NCBI GenBank assembly: GCA_964504335.1
Contig: CAZDET010000042.1
Span: 1 to 45,492 of the forward strand
Direction: 5' to 3'
DNA: 45,492 bases
Source of the DNA: CAZDET01 sp964504335
GTDB lineage: Bacteria; Bacteroidota; Bacteroidia; Chitinophagales; Saprospiraceae
Notes under the pieces: model-generated
The model's database searches: none
Told to the model about the DNA's origin: nothing
What the model saw: the letters and a program-made list of their open reading frames with translations, nothing else
Translations under genes and position numbers: made by a program
In this document: positions 36,440-44,031 of the stretch, in pieces
Numbering within the stretch: the stretch's first letter is position 1
Layout of the letters: each line of letters opens with the position of its first letter

Positions 36440-37288
36440 ATGCGCAAACTATTCTTCGACCGCCAAAAATACGGTAAAGAACTGCTCATTGATACGACCA
36501 ACCACCTGGAGTACAACCCAGGGGCAGTTACTGTACTACCCGATTTTTACGTGATCGGGTTTCTGGCTGAAGCCGGAGGATCTATGCGCATCAACGATCA
36601 TCAATTGGACCTGCATCCCAATTTGCTTTTTTTCATTCCGCCCGGCCAAATTTCCGATGTGGCGAACTTTCGGTTTGAGCGAGGCTATTTACTGTTTTTT
36701 CAGGGGGATTTTCTCGATGTATTTTTTCAGGAAACTTACTTCCTGTTTAAGTTTCACTTCTTTCACAATCCGGATGCGCCTTATCTGCTGCCACTATCTA
36801 CCGCTGATTTTCAATCGGTCTATCCGTTGGTGGAAAGCATTCACCAGGATATCCGCAATCCGCAGTTGGATCAGGTCCACTTTCTTCGGTCTACGCTTTA
36901 CCATTTATTGATCCGGATTAACCGGCAGTACGCGAGGGCCTACTCCATTGAAAATCGGGTCATTTCCGACAAACGCGTTCTGCGGATGAAGTACCTTCTG
37001 GCTCACCGATTATTCGATTTTCCAACGACGACCTCGCTCGCTGCCGAACTCGGAATCAGCCGTACTGCTCTACACCAACTTTGTATACAATACTTCGGCC
37101 AATCTCCCGGCCAGTTAATCAAAACGCGCCGTTTACTAGAAGCCAAAAAAGCCATCCTCTTTTCTGACCAGGACATTCAAGCCATTGCCTACGAACTGCA
37201 ATACTCCGATCCCAGCAACTTCAATCGGGCTTTCCGGCAAGCCACAGGACTGACACCACAGCAGTACCGGAAGCAGTTTACAAAATGA
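36440..37288 (+). CDS. AraC-family transcription regulator
   Basis: A 282-residue regulator. Residues about 25-110 form a cupin-like ligand-sensing domain (LPDFYVIGFLAEAGGSMRINDHQLDLHPNLLFFIPPGQ). Residues about 180-280 contain the double helix-turn-helix: first HTH TTSLAAELGISRTALHQLC, second HTH IQAIAYELQYSDPSNFNRAFRQATGLTPQQYRK. The arrangement is standard, with no truncation. It probably shares a transcript with the acyltransferase and may control the next gene, an ABM-like lipoprotein 94 bp downstream (inference from proximity). Confidence 0.94.
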   Translation: MRKLFFDRQKYGKELLIDTTNHLEYNPGAVTVLPDFYVIGFLAEAGGSMRINDHQLDLHPNLLFFIPPGQISDVANFRFERGYLLFFQGDFLDVFFQETYFLFKFHFFHNPDAPYLLPLSTADFQSVYPLVESIHQDIRNPQLDQVHFLRSTLYHLLIRINRQYARAYSIENRVISDKRVLRMKYLLAHRLFDFPTTTSLAAELGISRTALHQLCIQYFGQSPGQLIKTRRLLEAKKAILFSDQDIQAIAYELQYSDPSNFNRAFRQATGLTPQQYRKQFTK

Positions 37289-37382
37289 CCATCATTCGCA
37301 CGCAGAGACCATCCGCCGTTCTCCGACCTCGCTAATTTGCGCATGCATTCGATTTTCGAACTCACCAACGAAAAGTGCCGTC

Positions 37383-38162
37383 ATGCGATTCATTGCGCTA
37401 ATAGCTCTGAGTACATTCCTTCTGACCGCTTGCAATCCAGCCCCCGCAGAGGAAGCCTCTGAAGGGAAAGCGGTTGATTCTACATCCACTACAAACACTC
37501 CGAACATGGTAACAACTGCCGTTTACGAACTCGCTGTACGCGTAACCAAAGAAGGCCAACTCGAAGCCTTCGAGCAGGCCCGCAGCAACTTCATCGAACT
37601 ACTCCAACAACAGGAAGGAGCCGAGACGGATCGGGAGTTTAAATCCTTTTACGCCCTCCCTGAACCGAACAAAACGGACGTCTTCATCGGTATGACCAAA
37701 TGGGCCTCTATAGAGGCCGCCGGAAAAGCCTCCAGCCAGTTGATGGGTACCGAAACCGCAACCACCTTCTTTTCAACCTTCGATTTCATGGCATACGCCT
37801 TGATGCAGCAAACAGAAGGCCCCGATTTCGATCTAGCCACCCTGGCCGCATCGCCAGGTCGGGTATTGGAAGTGGCCGTACGCCGCACGAATCAAGGCCA
37901 GGAGGCTGCCTTCAACGAAATGCGCGACGCCTTTGTCGAATACCTCAGTGCGCAACCGGGAGTACAGGAAAGCTACGAATTTGAAGTGCTCGGTAGCCTG
38001 CCCGGCCTGGAAACGGAGGGGTTAACCATTGGCATGACGGTATACGAAAGCCAGGAAAGCTTCCAGGCCGTAGCCGGATCGATCATGCAGCAGGAAGTGA
38101 CCCAAAACTACTTCGGTACGTTCGATGTAGTGGCTGCGCAGTATGCGATGTCGGTGAAGTAG
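37383..38162 (+). CDS. Lipoprotein with two ABM-like (dimeric alpha/beta barrel) domains
   Basis: A 259-residue lipoprotein with lipobox LLTAC (Cys about residue 17) and a low-complexity linker to about residue 40. Two related domains follow: about 45-145 (YELAVRVTKEGQLEAFEQARSNFIELL ... FFSTFDFMAYALM) and about 160-257 (VLEVAVRRTNQGQEAAFNEMRDAFVEYL ... YFGTFDVVAAQYAM). Each has the strand-helix pattern and the terminal TFD motif of antibiotic-biosynthesis-monooxygenase-like dimeric barrels, so this looks like an internal duplication making an intramolecular dimer. It is anchored to a membrane after export. Any enzyme activity is unknown. It follows an AraC regulator. Confidence 0.82.
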   Translation: MRFIALIALSTFLLTACNPAPAEEASEGKAVDSTSTTNTPNMVTTAVYELAVRVTKEGQLEAFEQARSNFIELLQQQEGAETDREFKSFYALPEPNKTDVFIGMTKWASIEAAGKASSQLMGTETATTFFSTFDFMAYALMQQTEGPDFDLATLAASPGRVLEVAVRRTNQGQEAAFNEMRDAFVEYLSAQPGVQESYEFEVLGSLPGLETEGLTIGMTVYESQESFQAVAGSIMQQEVTQNYFGTFDVVAAQYAMSVK

Positions 38163-38174
38163 TTCGTTAATTTA

Positions 38175-38420
38175 TTACGATGTCATCGGCTTTCCATTCA
38201 CTGCGATGATCAGATCCAGTTGGACGATCTGGCCGTTGTCGAGCTTCATGTATTCCACCTTATCGTTTACATAAAAGTCCAGGATTCGGACATCAGTGAG
38301 GGTGATCTCCTTTCCTTCCCGATCGTGGAACTGCACTATGCTCTTTGTTTTTTGAACCGCAAGCGCTTCTAATTCGTCATAGTAGGCACAATTAATTGGT
38401 TGGTAGGGTTTGTCTGCCAT
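38175..38420 (-). CDS. rof: Rof-like Rho-binding antiterminator
   Basis: An 81-residue protein. The N-terminus YQPINCAYYDELEALAVQK matches the Rof/YaeO signature (YxPINCDDYDxLE), and the rest has the Sm-like beta pattern (IVQFHDREGKEITLTDVRILDFYVNDKVEYMKLDNGQIVQLDLIIAVNG). Rof binds Rho hexamers near the primary RNA-binding site and inhibits Rho-dependent termination. It is of family length and stands alone, convergent with the ABM-like lipoprotein gene (12 bp between stops). The assignment is by motif. A variant -7 box (TACCATTG on the minus strand) lies a few bases upstream of the start. Confidence 0.8.
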   Translation of the reverse strand: MADKPYQPINCAYYDELEALAVQKTKSIVQFHDREGKEITLTDVRILDFYVNDKVEYMKLDNGQIVQLDLIIAVNGKPMTS

Positions 38421-38499
38421 GTTTTTTCAATGGTAAAAGCTCGATGCTGTGTAATGTTCGAGGGCAGCTAGCCGACCAACAGTATGTACTCGAGATATT

Positions 38500-39354
38500 A
38501 TGACAAAGCAACGAATTGGCATTTTGGGGTGCGGATGGCTTGGGTTACCCCTGGGAAGGTATCTGGTAGAGTGCGGGTATTCGGTGAACGGTTCGACCCG
38601 TCAGGAAGATAAACTGCCGGTCATCCGGGAGGCGGGCATACAGGCTTTTCAGATTGCCCTGCATCCTGGGCTGGAAGGCCGTCGGCTCAAAGCATTTTTC
38701 GATGTTGATACCCTGGTCATTACTCTCCCTCCCGGGCGGCGCAATGCCGTGACTACGCAGTCTTTCAGCACGCGCGTCCAGAATGTCGCCACCGCCGCAC
38801 GCAACGCTGGTGTAAAACAGCTCCTGTTCACGAGCAGTACCAGCGTTTACGGTGATCGCAACGGGCGAATTTCGGAAACGGATTCGCTGAAGCCCGGCAC
38901 GCCTTCAGCGCTGGCATTGGCAGAAGCAGAATATTTCCTTCAACATCGCAGTGGCCTGCCCTCCACCATTTTACGGTTGGGCGGCCTGGTGGGTCCCGAC
39001 CGGCACCCCGGCCGCTGGCTGGCGGGAAAGACCGATCTTCCGCAGGGAAATCAGGTAGTAAACCTGGTTCATCTGGAGGACGTCATTGAAATCATCGCGA
39101 AGATAATTGCCGATGCCCCGTCGTCGGCCATTTATAACTTATGCACAGATGAACATCCAACACGGTCTATGTTCTATACCACCGCGGCCAGAGCACTTGA
39201 GCTAGCCCCACCCGTCTTTGCGCCGACTAATACCAACCGGCCAACGGGAAAAATCGTGAATAATACCAAGATAAAAGCTCAATTGCACTACACCTTCCGG
39301 CATCCGAATCCGATGGAGTTTCCGGAGGTAGTAGCAACTTCCTGGGAAGAGTAG
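38500..39354 (+). CDS. NAD(P)-binding SDR/epimerase-like protein (YeeZ-like)
   Basis: A 284-residue extended short-chain dehydrogenase-like protein. The nucleotide-binding glycine motif is IGILGCGWLGLPLGRYL (about residues 5-21), with Ser-Thr at NGSTRQEDKL and the TSSTSVYGDRNG segment (about 110-121) that carries the Ser and Tyr usual in epimerases. The expected YxxxK is replaced by a sequence near LALAEAEYFLQ, so catalysis may be lost, as in YeeZ-type proteins. The C-terminal part (FYTTAARALELAPPVF) is a small substrate domain. Function is unknown. The gene ends at the edge of the candidate structured RNA region. Confidence 0.83.
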   Translation: MTKQRIGILGCGWLGLPLGRYLVECGYSVNGSTRQEDKLPVIREAGIQAFQIALHPGLEGRRLKAFFDVDTLVITLPPGRRNAVTTQSFSTRVQNVATAARNAGVKQLLFTSSTSVYGDRNGRISETDSLKPGTPSALALAEAEYFLQHRSGLPSTILRLGGLVGPDRHPGRWLAGKTDLPQGNQVVNLVHLEDVIEIIAKIIADAPSSAIYNLCTDEHPTRSMFYTTAARALELAPPVFAPTNTNRPTGKIVNNTKIKAQLHYTFRHPNPMEFPEVVATSWEE

Positions 39355-39360
39355 CGCGCA

Positions 39361-39628
39361 GCGGGTGGGAATACACGGAATAAAAACCGTCCGATATGCC
39401 ATACGTCCGTTACCTGGCTGAGGAGCCAGCTTCCGGGTCGGGCCGGCTGCACACCATATAGCGGGTGGGAAAAAAATAGCCCGCCCGCCGTACCTACCAA
39501 CCCTCGGGGCTGTAGGCAGCCCAAGCGTGCACCCTGCACGCGACTGCCAACGATGTGAACGGCCGTACCGAATTGTGTAATCTATTGGATGCTGAAAACC
39601 GCCCAAAAAACGGCCTTCCGTGAGAATG
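39361..39628 (-). ncRNA. Candidate structured non-coding RNA (unassigned)
   Basis: A 333-bp gap between two genes has no plausible ORF but a good minus-strand promoter. Read on the minus strand it holds several stems: CTGGCT/AGCCAG (39415-39430 region); a 7-bp stem GCGTGCA/TGCACGC with a GGG loop (39525-39541), enclosed by GGCAG/CTGCC; and a 9-bp GCGGGCGGG/CCCACCCGC stem (39480-39488 with 39461-39469) with one mismatch and a U-rich loop. A second copy of the CCCACCCGC partner sits exactly 100 bp away at 39361-39369. I searched by eye for RNase P, SRP, tmRNA and B12/TPP riboswitch signatures and found none; 6S RNA cannot be excluded. Ends are approximate. Confidence 0.5.
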
Positions 39629-39634
39629 GTGCTG

Positions 39635-39665
39635 CAAAGATGGGTTTTTTAAGCACACCAGTCAA
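39635..39665 (-). promoter_or_regulatory. Promoter of the candidate structured RNA
   Basis: On the minus strand TTG (plus-strand 39663-39665), a 20-nt spacer and CATCTTTG (39635-39642) match the Bacteroidota consensus except for the first base of the -7 box. The same CATCTTTGCAGC string occurs upstream of ssb. The predicted start is near 39628. Confidence 0.6.
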
Positions 39666-39687
39666 GCCTAACGTGTATTAATATCCA

Positions 39688-40890
39688 TTAACTGACCGGA
39701 GATAGACCCGCGGCCGTCGGTTGAGGCTGCCTGACTGCGGTGCGTCTTCGGCGGTACTGAGCCAGCCCCACCAACACCAGGAACAAAAACGCGACAAAAC
39801 CGAGGCCAAAGCGCAGCCCAAGCCAATCGCTTAAAAAGCCAATTACCGGAGGGCCAATCAAAAAACCCGCGTAGCCGATCGTGCTGGCCATACTAATCCC
39901 CAAGCCCGGAGCCAACCCCGGCACTTTACCGGCATTGCTGTACACGATGGGTACAATGGTCGACAATCCGATCCCCACTAAAAAGAACCCGGCAATCGCC
40001 ACCAGCGGATAGGGAAATAGTAACCCCAGCCCCAAACCAAACAGTGCCAGCAAGGCGCCGCCGCTCAACAGCGCGTCATCGCCAAATCGCAATCGGGTAT
40101 AATCCCCGAGCACCCGCCCCGTCGTCATGGCTCCGGAAAAGGCAGCCAATCCCAGCGGCGCAAGCACCCGGCTCGCATTTGTCACCCGCTCCAGGTAGTT
40201 CGTACTCCAATCGGCCATAGCCGATTCCCCGAGCATGCTACAAAAGGCAATTACTCCCAGCAATAGAAGGGTCGGATGCAGCTTCCATCCCCGCTGTTCG
40301 TCTTGATCTTGTTTTTCCGTCCGTACCGGCCGGTCGGGCAACAATTGGCGATTCGACCAAATAATGGCCATCAGGGCCACAGCAGTAACGATGGATAAAT
40401 GCGGGCCCACATCGAGCCGGAGGGCTACCATGAGAGCGCTTGTACTCGCTCCCAACATCATTCCGCCGCTAAAAAAGGCGTGGAAGGACGACATGACCGG
40501 CTTCTTCAACCGATCCTCTACCAAAATGCCCTGCGCATTCATGGAAACATCCAGGGAGCCGGAGGCCGCACCAATGAAAAATCCAACGAACCCCACCGCC
40601 CAGGCCGTGGGCATATAACCGAGCGCAGGGTGCAGCACACAGAACAATAACCCCATCAGCATAGTAAGCCGCTGGCTACCTACCCGCACAATAACCAGTC
40701 CGGTGAGCGGCATCGACACAAACGCTCCGATACTCATGGTAAGCAGCAAGATTCCGGTGGCCCCGTGGTCGAGGCCGTACATTTCCTGAATCCGTGGCAA
40801 CCGGGCAATCCAGTTGGCATACAGAAAGCCATTGGCCGCAAATATCAGACTGACTGCCCAACGAGCAGGAGTAAAAGTGGGTAAGGACAT
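39688..40890 (-). CDS. Major facilitator superfamily transporter (YbjJ-like)
   Basis: A 400-residue transporter with twelve hydrophobic segments split into two six-helix halves by a charged loop (about residues 190-205, RPVRTEKQDQDEQRG). Helix 1 reads AVSLIFAANGFLYANWIARLPRIQ, helix 4/5 has GSLDVSMNAQGILVEDRLKKPVMSSFHAFFSGGMM, a pattern close to the E. coli YbjJ and FucP-like group. The substrate is unknown, possibly a sugar or small metabolite. A -7-like box CACCTTTG lies on the minus strand about 20 bp upstream of the ATG. Its stop codon is about 22 bp before the -33 element of the candidate RNA. Confidence 0.92.
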   Translation of the reverse strand: MSLPTFTPARWAVSLIFAANGFLYANWIARLPRIQEMYGLDHGATGILLLTMSIGAFVSMPLTGLVIVRVGSQRLTMLMGLLFCVLHPALGYMPTAWAVGFVGFFIGAASGSLDVSMNAQGILVEDRLKKPVMSSFHAFFSGGMMLGASTSALMVALRLDVGPHLSIVTAVALMAIIWSNRQLLPDRPVRTEKQDQDEQRGWKLHPTLLLLGVIAFCSMLGESAMADWSTNYLERVTNASRVLAPLGLAAFSGAMTTGRVLGDYTRLRFGDDALLSGGALLALFGLGLGLLFPYPLVAIAGFFLVGIGLSTIVPIVYSNAGKVPGLAPGLGISMASTIGYAGFLIGPPVIGFLSDWLGLRFGLGFVAFLFLVLVGLAQYRRRRTAVRQPQPTAAGLSPVS

Positions 40891-40989
40891 AAGCGTCGGT
40901 TTATCCGAAACAAAGGTGCGGGTTACATGGCGGTAATGCCACCATTCAATTGACCAATACTGCTACTTAACTAATTTGATAAAATGAAT

Positions 40990-41022
40990 GAAGCCACGCC
41001 GACAGTAACTCGACGTGGCTTC
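40990..41022 (-). terminator. Terminator of the DUF2911 gene
   Basis: A 9-bp stem (40990-40998 with 41014-41022) with a 15-nt loop lies about 30 bp after the stop codon on the minus strand, followed by the AT-rich ATTCATTTTATC. GAATGAA/TTCATTC can extend the structure. Confidence 0.65.
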
Positions 41023-41051
41023 AAACGTTCATTCACGATCGGAGGTATCCA

Positions 41052-41897
41052 TTACATGGACCACTCTTTGATCGACTTTTCGTTCATGCGAACGAAATCG
41101 TTGTTACCGGCTTCCTTGGCCAGCTCCAGCGATTTTTTGGCAGCCGTGATGGCCTCCGTTTTGCGGCCAAGCTTTTCCAGAATCAGCGCCTCCGTGCGTA
41201 CCATCCAGTAACGTTCGGCGGAAGCGTTGGCTTTCTGGATGTATTCCAGCGCCTTGTCCAACTCCTTCTCCGTTTGCAGGAGGTAAGAAGCAGCATTGTA
41301 GTAATCGTTGGTAGAAGGTCCCGCCATGACGCGGTCGATGTCGGCCATTACCATCTCGTCTACCTCTACGGAGATGGGCAGGCTAACGGCAGTATTTTCC
41401 CACATCATCATCAGGGAAGCACCGTCCATCTTCAAATCGCCGAAGGCGATGGTGAACGATTCCACGGTCATTGGATATTCCATCACCTCCGCAGTTACGG
41501 TAGCGGCAGGCTCCATATCAGTGTAGCTGGTCCAACTGGACGACTCGTAGGGAAAAAACATAACTTCCCACTGGTCGGCCATCGGCTTGGTCAGGATTGC
41601 GTACGAACCGGCATCCAGCATTTTTCCAGCTACGGTCACATCCGTGCTGAACTCGATCATCGTGGCGGCGTTCGCGCCGGTGCGCCATACTTCTCCGAAC
41701 GGCACTAAGCCATCGGCAGCAAAGATGGTCCGTCCACGCATTCCAGGGCGGGAGTATTCAACGGAAACCTCCGTCAGACCAACCATTTGCTCGATCTCCG
41801 CACTGGGCGAAGGAGCCGGCGTGCGAATTTGAGCGATAGCCGGCAAGCTGGCCAAGGCAAAGAGTACAAGCAGTGCAACGTGGGTGAATTTCTGCAT
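41052..41897 (-). CDS. Exported DUF2911 domain protein
   Basis: A 281-residue protein with a signal peptide (MQKFTHVALLVLFALASLPAIAQ). Residues about 30-180 match DUF2911, common in Bacteroidota: VEYSRPGMRGRTIF, LVPFGEVWRTGANAATMIEFSTDV, AGSYAILTKP, WEVMFFP. Residues about 195-280 are helical with TPR-like pairs (YYNAASYLLQTEKELDKALEYIQKANA, TEALILEKLGRKTEAITAAKKSLELAKEAG). The biochemical role of DUF2911 is unknown; the protein should act in the periplasm or outside. The ATG at 41897 is chosen because it starts the signal peptide; the frame extends 38 residues upstream without a family match. Confidence 0.9.
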   Translation of the reverse strand: MQKFTHVALLVLFALASLPAIAQIRTPAPSPSAEIEQMVGLTEVSVEYSRPGMRGRTIFAADGLVPFGEVWRTGANAATMIEFSTDVTVAGKMLDAGSYAILTKPMADQWEVMFFPYESSSWTSYTDMEPAATVTAEVMEYPMTVESFTIAFGDLKMDGASLMMMWENTAVSLPISVEVDEMVMADIDRVMAGPSTNDYYNAASYLLQTEKELDKALEYIQKANASAERYWMVRTEALILEKLGRKTEAITAAKKSLELAKEAGNNDFVRMNEKSIKEWSM

Positions 41898-41986
41898 GGT
41901 AACTTGGTTTGGTATAATAATTGGCAAATTTGGGGCGAAAGTACGCAAGTTCATCCAACATCCATTACTCTCCTCGTATTGTTCTT

Positions 41987-41994
41987 TAGTTTTG
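41987..41994 (+). promoter_or_regulatory. -7 element of the DUF6702-yidD-hemB cluster
   Basis: TAGTTTTG matches TAnnTTTG, 18 bp before the ATG at 42013. The -33 region has no clear TTG. It supports 42013 as the start over the longer frame beginning at 41884. Confidence 0.55.
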
Positions 41995-42012
41995 AATGGA
42001 TTATACTGCAAT

Positions 42013-42510
42013 ATGATTTATGTTCTACTCCTACCGTTGCTGCTTCTCCACCCTGGCGGCGACCATGATTTTCACCTTAGTAAGGGAGAAATCCGGTATG
42101 AACCTTCAGAAAACAGCCTGCGAATCATGCTCCACCTGTTTCTGGATGACCTCGAAGAAGCAATGATTCAGCAAGGTGCCCCAAAAACTTTCCTCGGCAC
42201 CGAAAAGGAAACCCCCGATGCGGAATCGCATCTGCAAAAATATATGGCCACGCATTTCAGCCTGGCAGTTAATGGAACCCCCGTTACACCCGAATTCCTC
42301 GGCCGCGAAGTGACCCCCGACGCACTAGGAACCTATCTCTACTTCGAGGTCACCGACCTGCCCGTTCCCCAACGGGTCGAAGTCCGTTACGACGCCCTGA
42401 CCGAACTCTACGCCGATCAGCGCAACCTCGTTCGGGTTATTGGGCCAAACGGGAAGTTCAAGGTCTTGCTTATGCATCGGGACGAACCGAGCGGCGAGGC
42501 CGTCTTTTAA
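42013..42510 (+). CDS. Exported DUF6702-like protein
   Basis: A 165-residue protein with a short hydrophobic N-terminus (MIYVLLLPLLLLHPGG) acting as a signal peptide. The body (HLSKGEIRYEPSENSLRIMLHLFLDDLEEAMIQQ, LQKYMATHFSLAVNGTPV, YLYFEVTDLPVPQRVEVRYDALTELYADQRNLVRV) matches the DUF6702 pattern of small exported Bacteroidota proteins. Function is unknown. It lies 10 bp before yidD, so the two are translationally close and probably co-transcribed. Confidence 0.82.
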   Translation: MIYVLLLPLLLLHPGGDHDFHLSKGEIRYEPSENSLRIMLHLFLDDLEEAMIQQGAPKTFLGTEKETPDAESHLQKYMATHFSLAVNGTPVTPEFLGREVTPDALGTYLYFEVTDLPVPQRVEVRYDALTELYADQRNLVRVIGPNGKFKVLLMHRDEPSGEAVF

Positions 42511-42520
42511 CGATACAGAT

Positions 42521-42775
42521 ATGATACGCAGCATTCTCATACTCTTCATCCGCTTTTACCAGGGTGCCATTTCGCCCCTCCTTGGTGCCAATAAGTGCCG
42601 GTTCCAGCCAACCTGTAGTAACTACGCCTTGGAAGCCCTCGATGAATGGGGTATCTGGAAGGGAAGTTGGATGGCCCTCAAACGCATCGGTAAATGCCAT
42701 CCCTGGGGGCCCTGGGGCTACGATCCGGTTCCTAAAAGGGAAAGCAGTGAACAATCCTTAAATTCCGCTGACTAA
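42521..42775 (+). CDS. yidD: Membrane protein insertion efficiency factor YidD
   Basis: An 84-residue protein of family length. The signature FIRFYQGAISPLLGANKCRFQPTCSNYALEALDEWG followed by GKCHPWGPWGYDPVP is diagnostic, with the three conserved cysteines in KCRFQPTCS and KCHP. YidD is an amphipathic inner-membrane-associated factor that assists YidC-dependent insertion; it is usually beside rpmH-rnpA-yidC, but in Bacteroidota it is often displaced, as here. The longer in-frame ORF from 42440 overlaps the preceding gene and was rejected. Confidence 0.95.
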   Translation: MIRSILILFIRFYQGAISPLLGANKCRFQPTCSNYALEALDEWGIWKGSWMALKRIGKCHPWGPWGYDPVPKRESSEQSLNSAD

Positions 42776-42827
42776 GAATTGCATCGGAACTCCTATACTG
42801 CATCTTCAAACGGATACGCTCTACAAC

Positions 42828-43814
42828 ATGCTCCATCGACCAAGACGCAACCGCGCCAGTGCAGCCATTCGTGGCCTGGTGCGCGAAACCGAACTCACTC
42901 CCGACCACCTCGTACTTCCGCTGTTCTTACTCCCACAGCCCAACGAGCGCGCCGAGATCGACAGCTTGCCCGGCACTTTCCGCCTGGGCATCGAGCCGCT
43001 GCTGGCCGAAGTGGAGCAGTGCCTACAGCTCGGGCTGCGTAGCTTCATCTTGTTTCCGGCCGTTCCCAACGAACACAAAGACCGAACGGCCACCTACAGC
43101 TACGCCGAAGACAACTTCTACCTGCTGGCCGCCCGTCGCATCAAGGAGCGCTTTCCGGATGTCTGCCTGATCAGCGATGTGGCAATGGACCCCTACAGCT
43201 CCGACGGGCACGACGGGCTGGTTCGAGACGGCCGCATTCACAACGACGAGACCCTCCCCATTCTAGCCCGAATGGGCGTTGCCCAGGCCCAGGCCGGATT
43301 CGACCTGCTCGGCCCCAGCGATATGATGGACGGTCGGGTTCGCTTCCTGCGCGAAGCCCTCGATAGCGCAGGATATTCGGAAGTAGGCATTATGTCGTAC
43401 ACAGCTAAATATGCCAGTGCCTTCTATGGCCCCTTCCGCGATGCCCTCGACAGCGCCCCAAATGCTAGTGCGGATATCCCGGCGGACAAAAAGACCTACC
43501 AAATGGACCCTGCCAATACCCGCGAAGCCCTCCGCGAAGCTGCGCTGGATGCCGCCGAAGGAGCCGATTTCCTCATGGTCAAACCGGCTCTGCACTACCT
43601 CGATATTATCCACCGCCTCCACACCACCAGCCAGTTGCCGATTGCCGCCTACCACGTAAGTGGCGAATGTGCACAGCTCCTTGCCGCCAGCCGCAATGGT
43701 TGGCTCAACTTCGAGCAAGCCATGCCGGAGGTGCTACTCAGTATCCGTCGCGCCGGTGCGGATGTCATTCTGACCTACTTTGCAAAGGCCTACGCCGAGG
43801 CGTACGCCCACTAA
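42828..43814 (+). CDS. hemB: Delta-aminolevulinic acid dehydratase (porphobilinogen synthase)
   Basis: A 328-residue enzyme that condenses two 5-aminolevulinate molecules into porphobilinogen in haem synthesis. The two Schiff-base lysines are in MSYTAKYASAFYGPFRDA (about residue 196) and FLMVKPALHYLDII (about residue 249). The metal region reads DVAMDPYSSDGHDG, with Asp in place of the zinc-binding cysteines, so it is the Mg-type rather than the zinc-type enzyme. GPSDMMDGRV and AAYHVSGE are conserved. It lies 52 bp after yidD. It provides haem for SdhC and other cytochromes. No start-site conflict is seen. Confidence 0.97.
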   Translation: MLHRPRRNRASAAIRGLVRETELTPDHLVLPLFLLPQPNERAEIDSLPGTFRLGIEPLLAEVEQCLQLGLRSFILFPAVPNEHKDRTATYSYAEDNFYLLAARRIKERFPDVCLISDVAMDPYSSDGHDGLVRDGRIHNDETLPILARMGVAQAQAGFDLLGPSDMMDGRVRFLREALDSAGYSEVGIMSYTAKYASAFYGPFRDALDSAPNASADIPADKKTYQMDPANTREALREAALDAAEGADFLMVKPALHYLDIIHRLHTTSQLPIAAYHVSGECAQLLAASRNGWLNFEQAMPEVLLSIRRAGADVILTYFAKAYAEAYAH

Positions 43815-44031
43815 ACCAGCGGGGCTTTCACAGCTATAGTCCCGTAAGTGTTAGGCTGGGAATAACGATCACCTGCAGGCACGGATTGAAATATCCCAAT
43901 ATCCACTACTAGCACTTCCATAACCAACTTTCACATTTTCTTAGGAGAATTTGCCTGGGGGGGTATCGTTATGGTAGCATCTTTTGTATGTGCACATCGC
44001 ACAACCTCAAAAAACCAAAACCTAAGAAGGT

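Noticed and set aside
39202..39606. 134-residue open frame on the minus strand over the candidate RNA
   Set aside because: It runs into the 3' end of the SDR gene, its composition is irregular (Arg, Pro, Cys, Trp-rich) and it has no family pattern; the stems and promoter fit an RNA better.
39361..39628. RNase P RNA, SRP RNA, tmRNA or a common riboswitch
   Set aside because: The RNase P core (GAGGAAAGTCC, ACAGAA), the SRP GGAAGCAGCC loop, the tmRNA ends and the B12 or TPP boxes were not found by eye; a model search would be needed to exclude divergent forms.
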